This document shows, in pieces, positions 59,641-64,000 of a stretch of 64,000 nucleotides of DNA. A program made the position numbers and the translations under genes. The notes below the pieces were generated by a model. The model saw nothing but the letters and a program-made list of their open reading frames with translations. It was not told the DNA's origin and ran no database searches. Origin of the DNA: Isoetes taiwanensis (lineage: Eukaryota; Streptophyta; Lycopodiopsida; Isoetales; Isoetaceae). Location of the stretch: positions 7,835,389-7,899,388 of the forward strand of contig JAJEKV010000057.1 of the NCBI GenBank assembly GCA_021234155.1. Reading direction: 5' to 3'. Numbering within the stretch: the stretch's first letter is position 1; each line of letters opens with the position of its first letter.

Positions 59641-60077
59641 TGGTGCCTAGTTGGAGCCTAATAATGCAGTTGGGGCCGTTGTTACTGGTTGAGGGCACAG
59701 TGCGGTTGAGACTTTGTGTACTGGTTGAGGAAGGCTTTTACATAATACTGGTTGGAGGCCCTAGTGCACGGTTGGAGCCTTCATTACTGGATGGGATAAT
59801 TGGCGTTTGGTTAGATGCTGCTGTGTACATCACGGGTTTAAGCGTGGAAACGTTTCAAGAAACTTTTAGTTGAGAAAGATGAATCTATGGAAGACAATTC
59901 AAACATGTTTCGTCTTTGGTAACTTCATTGTTCTTTGTAATGTATTTTCACCCAATAAGGCTGATACGACTTGAGAACAAGATATTTTGTTTTAGTTTCG
60001 CATTGGTTAGTGATCCATTATTGTCGGGTTTTCTCGAAACCAGTAGTTTTAATCCAGACCATATGGTTTCAACACGT

Positions 60078-60150
60078 GTTACCATGTTGTGGTTTTGGTG
60101 GAGATGCCAGATGTGGCTTTCTTTATTGTTACCATGTTGTGGTTTTGAGT
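60078..60150 (+). repeat. Two-copy ~46-bp repeat
   Basis: GTTACCATGTTGTGGTTTTG followed by GGTGGAGATG-type sequence occurs at about 60079 and 60125. Confidence 0.6.
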
Positions 60151-60850
60151 GGAGATGATGCCGGATATTAGCTTTCTTTCAGTTGTGTTTCTCTCTTCTC
60201 CTTGTCTCTCTTGGAATTGCTTTCTTGGTTTTGAGAGTGAACTTATCTTCGTATCGCGATAAAGAAGATATACTGTTTTGTTCAATATAATCCAACGGTA
60301 ATTTGAAAGGTATTCCATAAAAAAGAAAAGAAAAAAGAAAAAAAGAGAGTAATTTTTACAACATTAATTGGCGGGGTTCACATATTATGTCGGTACTTCT
60401 TGGTCAATATAATGGAGATGTATGTATAATGCCTTACTGTTATATTTTTGGGAACCAAGTAAACAACATGTAAAAAATCAACTAATTAACCAACTTGATC
60501 AAACTTCAGGTTATACCATGCTTCATGTTGACCAACCTTGAGCGATATTTGAACATATATTCATAGAGCCATGCTTTGCTTTCGATCCAAACCTAGAGGG
60601 TTATCACGTAGGACGTACAACTTTACGGGTTCGCGTCGATGCGCAATAAGACCTTAATTCTATTTAGACATAAATCTATAGAGGGATTATGCCTTGCTTT
60701 CGATCAAATCTCAATCATGCCAAAAATAGAATTATAGAGGGTTTACGACTTAATCAATCAAACCTTAGGCGTTATCATTTGCCGATCAAACTATAGTTGT
60801 GGTACAACTTGAGTTATCATCACGTGTCAAATGCGCTCATAAAACAAACC

Positions 60851-60919
60851 GACCAAGATGGGACTCGAACCCATAATCTCCAGCTTGGTGCGCCTTGATA
60901 CATTGAACCCACGCTGGTG
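60851..60919 (-). pseudogene. tRNA-Arg-like, intact 3' half
   Basis: The 3' half is perfect (GCTGG, AGATT, ATGGG-TTCGAGT-CCCAT, CTTGGTC). The 5' acceptor and D arm are changed. Confidence 0.4.
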
Positions 60920-61805
60920 AAATTGCTATATTTGAATTTTCACGAGACACTAGGATGGTTTGTGTTTTCTTTTAAGTAAGGAACAACAATGGTAGGCAAC
61001 CATCTAAACGACTCAAAAGGATTTTTTTTTTTTATCAACCACAACTGGTCATATATAAGAACAATCCCACAAGGGTGATACATACATGCAATAAATCTAT
61101 CCCTATGGCATATTCTATAGAAATGAAAACTAACTTAGCCAATGGTTGGGACCAAAAAGAATCTAAGAACACAAGATTTATGAAAACATTTATATGCCTA
61201 GGCCACAGTTGATTAAGCCTAATGAAACTGTTTTTGTTCAATATAATCAAAGCAGGTAATTTGGTATTTCATAAAAAGAAAAGAAAAAGAAAAAAAAGAG
61301 TATTTAGTAATTTGGCAGGTTCACATATTAATACAGTCCTTTCATTGCTCTTGGTCCAATATAATGGAGATATGTATGCCTTATATTATTCTAAATTAAG
61401 TAAGCTTAACATGTAAAAATCAACTAATGCTCAATTGATCGAAACTTCATAAGGTTATGCATTATGTTGACCAACCTTGGCATTATTTGAACTTATATAT
61501 TCATAAGAGGAGTCAATACTTTGCTTTCGATCAAATCTTAGAGGGTTGTATGCTACTGATTTGTAGCACAACTTTACGATTCGCGTCGTCGCAATAAGAC
61601 CTTAATTCTATTTAGACATAAATCTATAGAGGGATATGCCTTGCACCGATCAAACCTCAATCTTAGAAATGAATTATAGAGGGTTTACGACTTAATCAAT
61701 CAAACTAGGCGTTATCATTGCTCGATGAAACCATGGTTGTGGTACAACTTCCGCAGTTATATTGGCCGAGGTTAAATGAAGTGGCAACGCATCATAAACC
61801 AAGCA

Positions 61806-61869
61806 GAGCAGTGGAACTCGAACCAGCAATCTCTCTGGATTCCGGTGGCTTGTCCATTAGGCGTTGGTC
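61806..61869 (-). pseudogene. tRNA-Arg-like, degraded
   Basis: TCGAGTTCC T loop and D-arm CCTAATGGAC remain; the acceptor is broken. Confidence 0.35.
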
Positions 61870-62779
61870 ATTGCTATATTTGGTTACTCACACGAGGCGA
61901 TGGGATGGTTTGTGTTTTCTTTTAAGTAAAACAAGAATGGTAGGCAACCATCTAAACACGACTCAAAAAGGGATTTTTTATCAACCTGACTATAGCGGGT
62001 ATGAAACAATCCAAATTCCCATGTCTGCTAAATCTATCCCTATAATTATTCTATAGAAAACCATAAACCTTAACTTGTAATGGATTTGGAGTTAAAGAAT
62101 CAAGCAATTGCCAGCTCATTTATGCCCTGGGCGTGCAGTTAGGTGTTAGCCTAATGGGAAACCAACTTTGTTTTGTTCAATATAATCAGCAATTTGGTAA
62201 TTATTTCGCTAAAAGAAAAGAAAAGAAAAGAAGAGTAGACTGAGTAATTTGGCGGTTCACATGTGCAGTCATTAGGTACTTCTTAACTAGTCAATATATG
62301 GAATATGTATGCCTTATATATTATATTTTAGAACAAGTAGCTTAACATGTAAAAATCAACTAATGCTTTAGTCAAACTTCATAAAGGTTATGCACCATGT
62401 AACTTCATGTTGACCAACCCTTGAGTATTTGAGTATATATCCTTCATAGAGGGTGATGCTGCTGATCAAACTATAGAGGGTTATCTTTTGCTTGATGGGG
62501 AAACTTTGGATTTGGCAGCAAAACTTCACGGTTGCATTCGATCTGTCTGACCTTAATTTACTATTTGACATAAATCTATAGAGGGATTATGCCTTGCTTT
62601 CGATCGACCCTCAATCATGCCAAATGAATTATAGGGTTCTGACTTAATCAATCCAAGACTTAGAGAAGCGTTATCATTGCTCTGCGATCAAAGGTACTCA
62701 GTTACATTGTTTTAACTTCCGCGATTGCTCCGTCGCCGACGAGTTCATGAAGTGTCGACAGCTCATTAAAAACAAGCCA

Positions 62780-62850
62780 GACCAAAGATGGGACTCAAAA
62801 CCCATAATCTCCCGCTCAGGATGGCGCCTTGTCCATTAGGCCACATGGTC
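62780..62850 (-). tRNA. tRNA-Arg-like, near full length
   Basis: 71 bases with GACCATGTGGCCTAATGGAC, D arm intact, CCTGAGCGGG in the anticodon arm, T stem ATGGG/CCCAT with one extra base in the loop, and 3' strand CTTTGGTC. Confidence 0.5.
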
Positions 62851-63692
62851 ATTGCTATATTTGGTTGCACGAGACACTAGGATGGTTTGCGTTTTTCTTT
62901 TTAAGTAAGAAACAAAGGGCAGGTGAGCAATCATCTAAGCGACTCAAAAGGTTTTTTTATCAACCCACAACTAGTAGGTATATAAGAACAATCCATAAAT
63001 TCATACATCACATAAATCTATCCTTATAGCGTATTCTATAGAAAACCATAAATAACTGTAATGGATTTGAACGAAAGATCCTAGGGAACCGCAGATTTAC
63101 CAGCTCATTTGCCAATGCCTAGATACCAGTTGCGGTGTGCTCCTAATGAGAGTACTTTGTTTTGTTCCAGTATAATCCAAGGTAATTTGGTATTTGTAAA
63201 GAAAGAAAAGAGAGTATTTTTCGTGAATTTGGCGGGTTCACATATTACTCGTTACTTCTTGGTCAATATAATGGAGATATGTATAATGCCTTATATTATA
63301 TTTTAGAACCAAAGTAAACAACGTATAAAAATCAACTAATGCTCCAACGATCAAACTTCATAAGGTTATTAATACCCATGCTTCATGTTGACCAACCTTG
63401 AGCGATATTTAGACATATATTCCTTAGAGAGGAGCCATGCTGCTTCGATCAAACCTTAGAGAGTCCTTGCGGTTGTAGCACAACTTTCTACGATTCTGCG
63501 TCGATGCGCAATAAGACCTTAATTATTTGAACATATAAGTATAGAGGTTATGCCTTTCGATCTTCAATCATACCCAAAAATAAATTATAGAAGAGGGGTT
63601 CTGACTTAATCAATCAACATTGCTCTCAAACTATAGTTGTGGGTACAACTTGATTATGTCTTGTGTGGAAGCTTAAGCTCATAAAACAAACC

Positions 63693-63759
63693 GACCAGAT
63701 GGGACTCGAACTGCATAATCTCAGCTCAGGAGCACTGCTGTCCATTAGGCCACATGGTC
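63693..63759 (-). pseudogene. tRNA-Arg-like, last monomer in window
   Basis: GACCATGTGGCCTAATGGAC and CTCCTGAGCTG are kept; the D stem and T stem have substitutions. Confidence 0.4.
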
Positions 63760-64000
63760 ATTGCTATATTTGGATTTCACACGAGACACTAAGGATGGTT
63801 TGTGTTTTCTTTTAGTAAGGAACAACAATGGTAGGCAACCATCTAAACGACTCAAGCGGGATTTTTTTTTTTATCAACCACAATGCTAGTCATATACTTG
63901 AACAATCCACAATTCACTTTATGCTAAATCATCCCCATGGCGTGTTATATAGAAAACCATAAACTAACTTGTAATGGATTTAGCAATACGTGGCACCACC

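Larger units (their letters stand above)
58949..60270. mobile_element. Unclassified insertion with partial inverted ends
   Basis: The monomer breaks at CTCCCTAATG (58948) and resumes at CTGTTTTGTTCAATATAATC (about 60271). Near the ends ATTCTCAAAACCATTG and, inverted, CTCTCAAAACCAAGAAAG suggest terminal inverted repeats of a DNA transposon, though imperfect. The interior has irregular GTGGCTAATGTG / TTGTGGCATTG repeats (about 59420-59620) and a duplicated TTACCATGTTGTGGTTTTG at 60080 and 60126. No recognised protein. Confidence 0.45.
32796..64000 (-). repeat. Tandem array, ~20 monomers of ~950 bp, each with a tRNA-Arg-like sequence
   Basis: The anchor TGCCATGCTTCATGTTGACC recurs near 32796, 33751, 34710, 35670, 39451, 43834, 44813, 45757, 46722, 47623, 48570, 49508, 50501, 54641, 57295, 58246, 60513, 61457, 62388 and 63375. 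Spacings are 901-993 once insertions are removed. Each monomer, read on plus, holds: anchor; three related sub-blocks around (A)TAGAGGG and CTCGATCAAACC; the complement of a tRNA; GGATGGTTTGTGTTTTCTTT; ACTAACTTGTAATGGATTTG; a GAAAAAGAAAAAGAGAGTAATTT purine run; and CAATATAATGGAGATATGTA. The array runs off the right edge. Copies differ by many small indels. Insertions at 35721-38558, 40424-43833, 50673-53876, about 55517-57217 and about 58949-60270 do not belong to it. Confidence 0.92.

Noticed and set aside
32796-64000. CRISPR-like or LTR-like interpretation of the array
   Set aside because: The repeat unit is ~950 bp with no short repeat-spacer pattern. Monomers lack TG...CA ends, PBS, PPT and target duplications.

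Overview
This window looks like repeat-rich, gene-poor nuclear DNA from a land plant with a large genome. The evidence is a long-LTR Ty3/gypsy element with a tRNA-Asp-like primer site, non-LTR (LINE) remnants, non-autonomous Helitrons, a hAT-type MITE and plant-like exon debris (kinesin-12, DnaJ). The reverse transcriptase signatures are reminiscent of elements I associate with non-flowering vascular plants, but that is an impression and not a classification. I see no intact host protein gene. A 100-base N run (19713-19812) marks an assembly gap.

Layout. 1-3345: intergenic DNA with exon-like remnants on the minus strand of a DnaJ gene and a kinesin-12 gene lying side by side. 3346-7480: plus-strand Helitron with no coding capacity. 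7781-8146: hAT-type MITE with a perfect 8-bp target duplication and a tRNA-like segment inside. 8569-17768: complete 9.2-kb Ty3/gypsy element on the minus strand, bounded by the target duplication CCGGC, with near-identical LTRs, PBS, PPT and a frameshifted gag-pol. 17891-20068: minus-strand Helitron filled with a polypyrimidine tract; 20226-21930 holds the opposite-facing polypurine tract. 21931-25640: unassigned. About 25650-28330: decayed LINE (minus). 29395-32715: CCACACTT/ACTACACC-type degenerate repeat split by a GC-rich LINE (plus, about 29835-32444).

From about 32796 to the right edge lies the most distinctive structure: a tandem array of about 20 monomers with a period near 950 bp. 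Almost every monomer carries, on the minus strand, a cloverleaf-like sequence resembling tRNA-Arg with a CCU-type anticodon loop, usually followed by a short T-run that could end Pol III transcription. The array is split by three minus-strand Helitrons (35721-38558, 40424-43833, 50673-53876), by a GC-rich insertion (about 55517-57217) and by another insertion (about 58949-60270). Removing two of the Helitrons exactly, between A and T, restores the monomer sequence, which independently confirms their ends; the third agrees less exactly.

The five Helitrons share a 5' terminus TC(T/C)TATATTATAAT. The two best preserved also share a 3' hairpin GCCCAGC-AAC-GCTGGGC followed by CTAG. None encodes a visible Rep/helicase, so all would depend on an autonomous relative elsewhere. 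Monomers and the two LTRs differ by many 1-10 base changes. Some of this is age, but some resembles consensus error in the assembly, so frameshifts here should be read with care.
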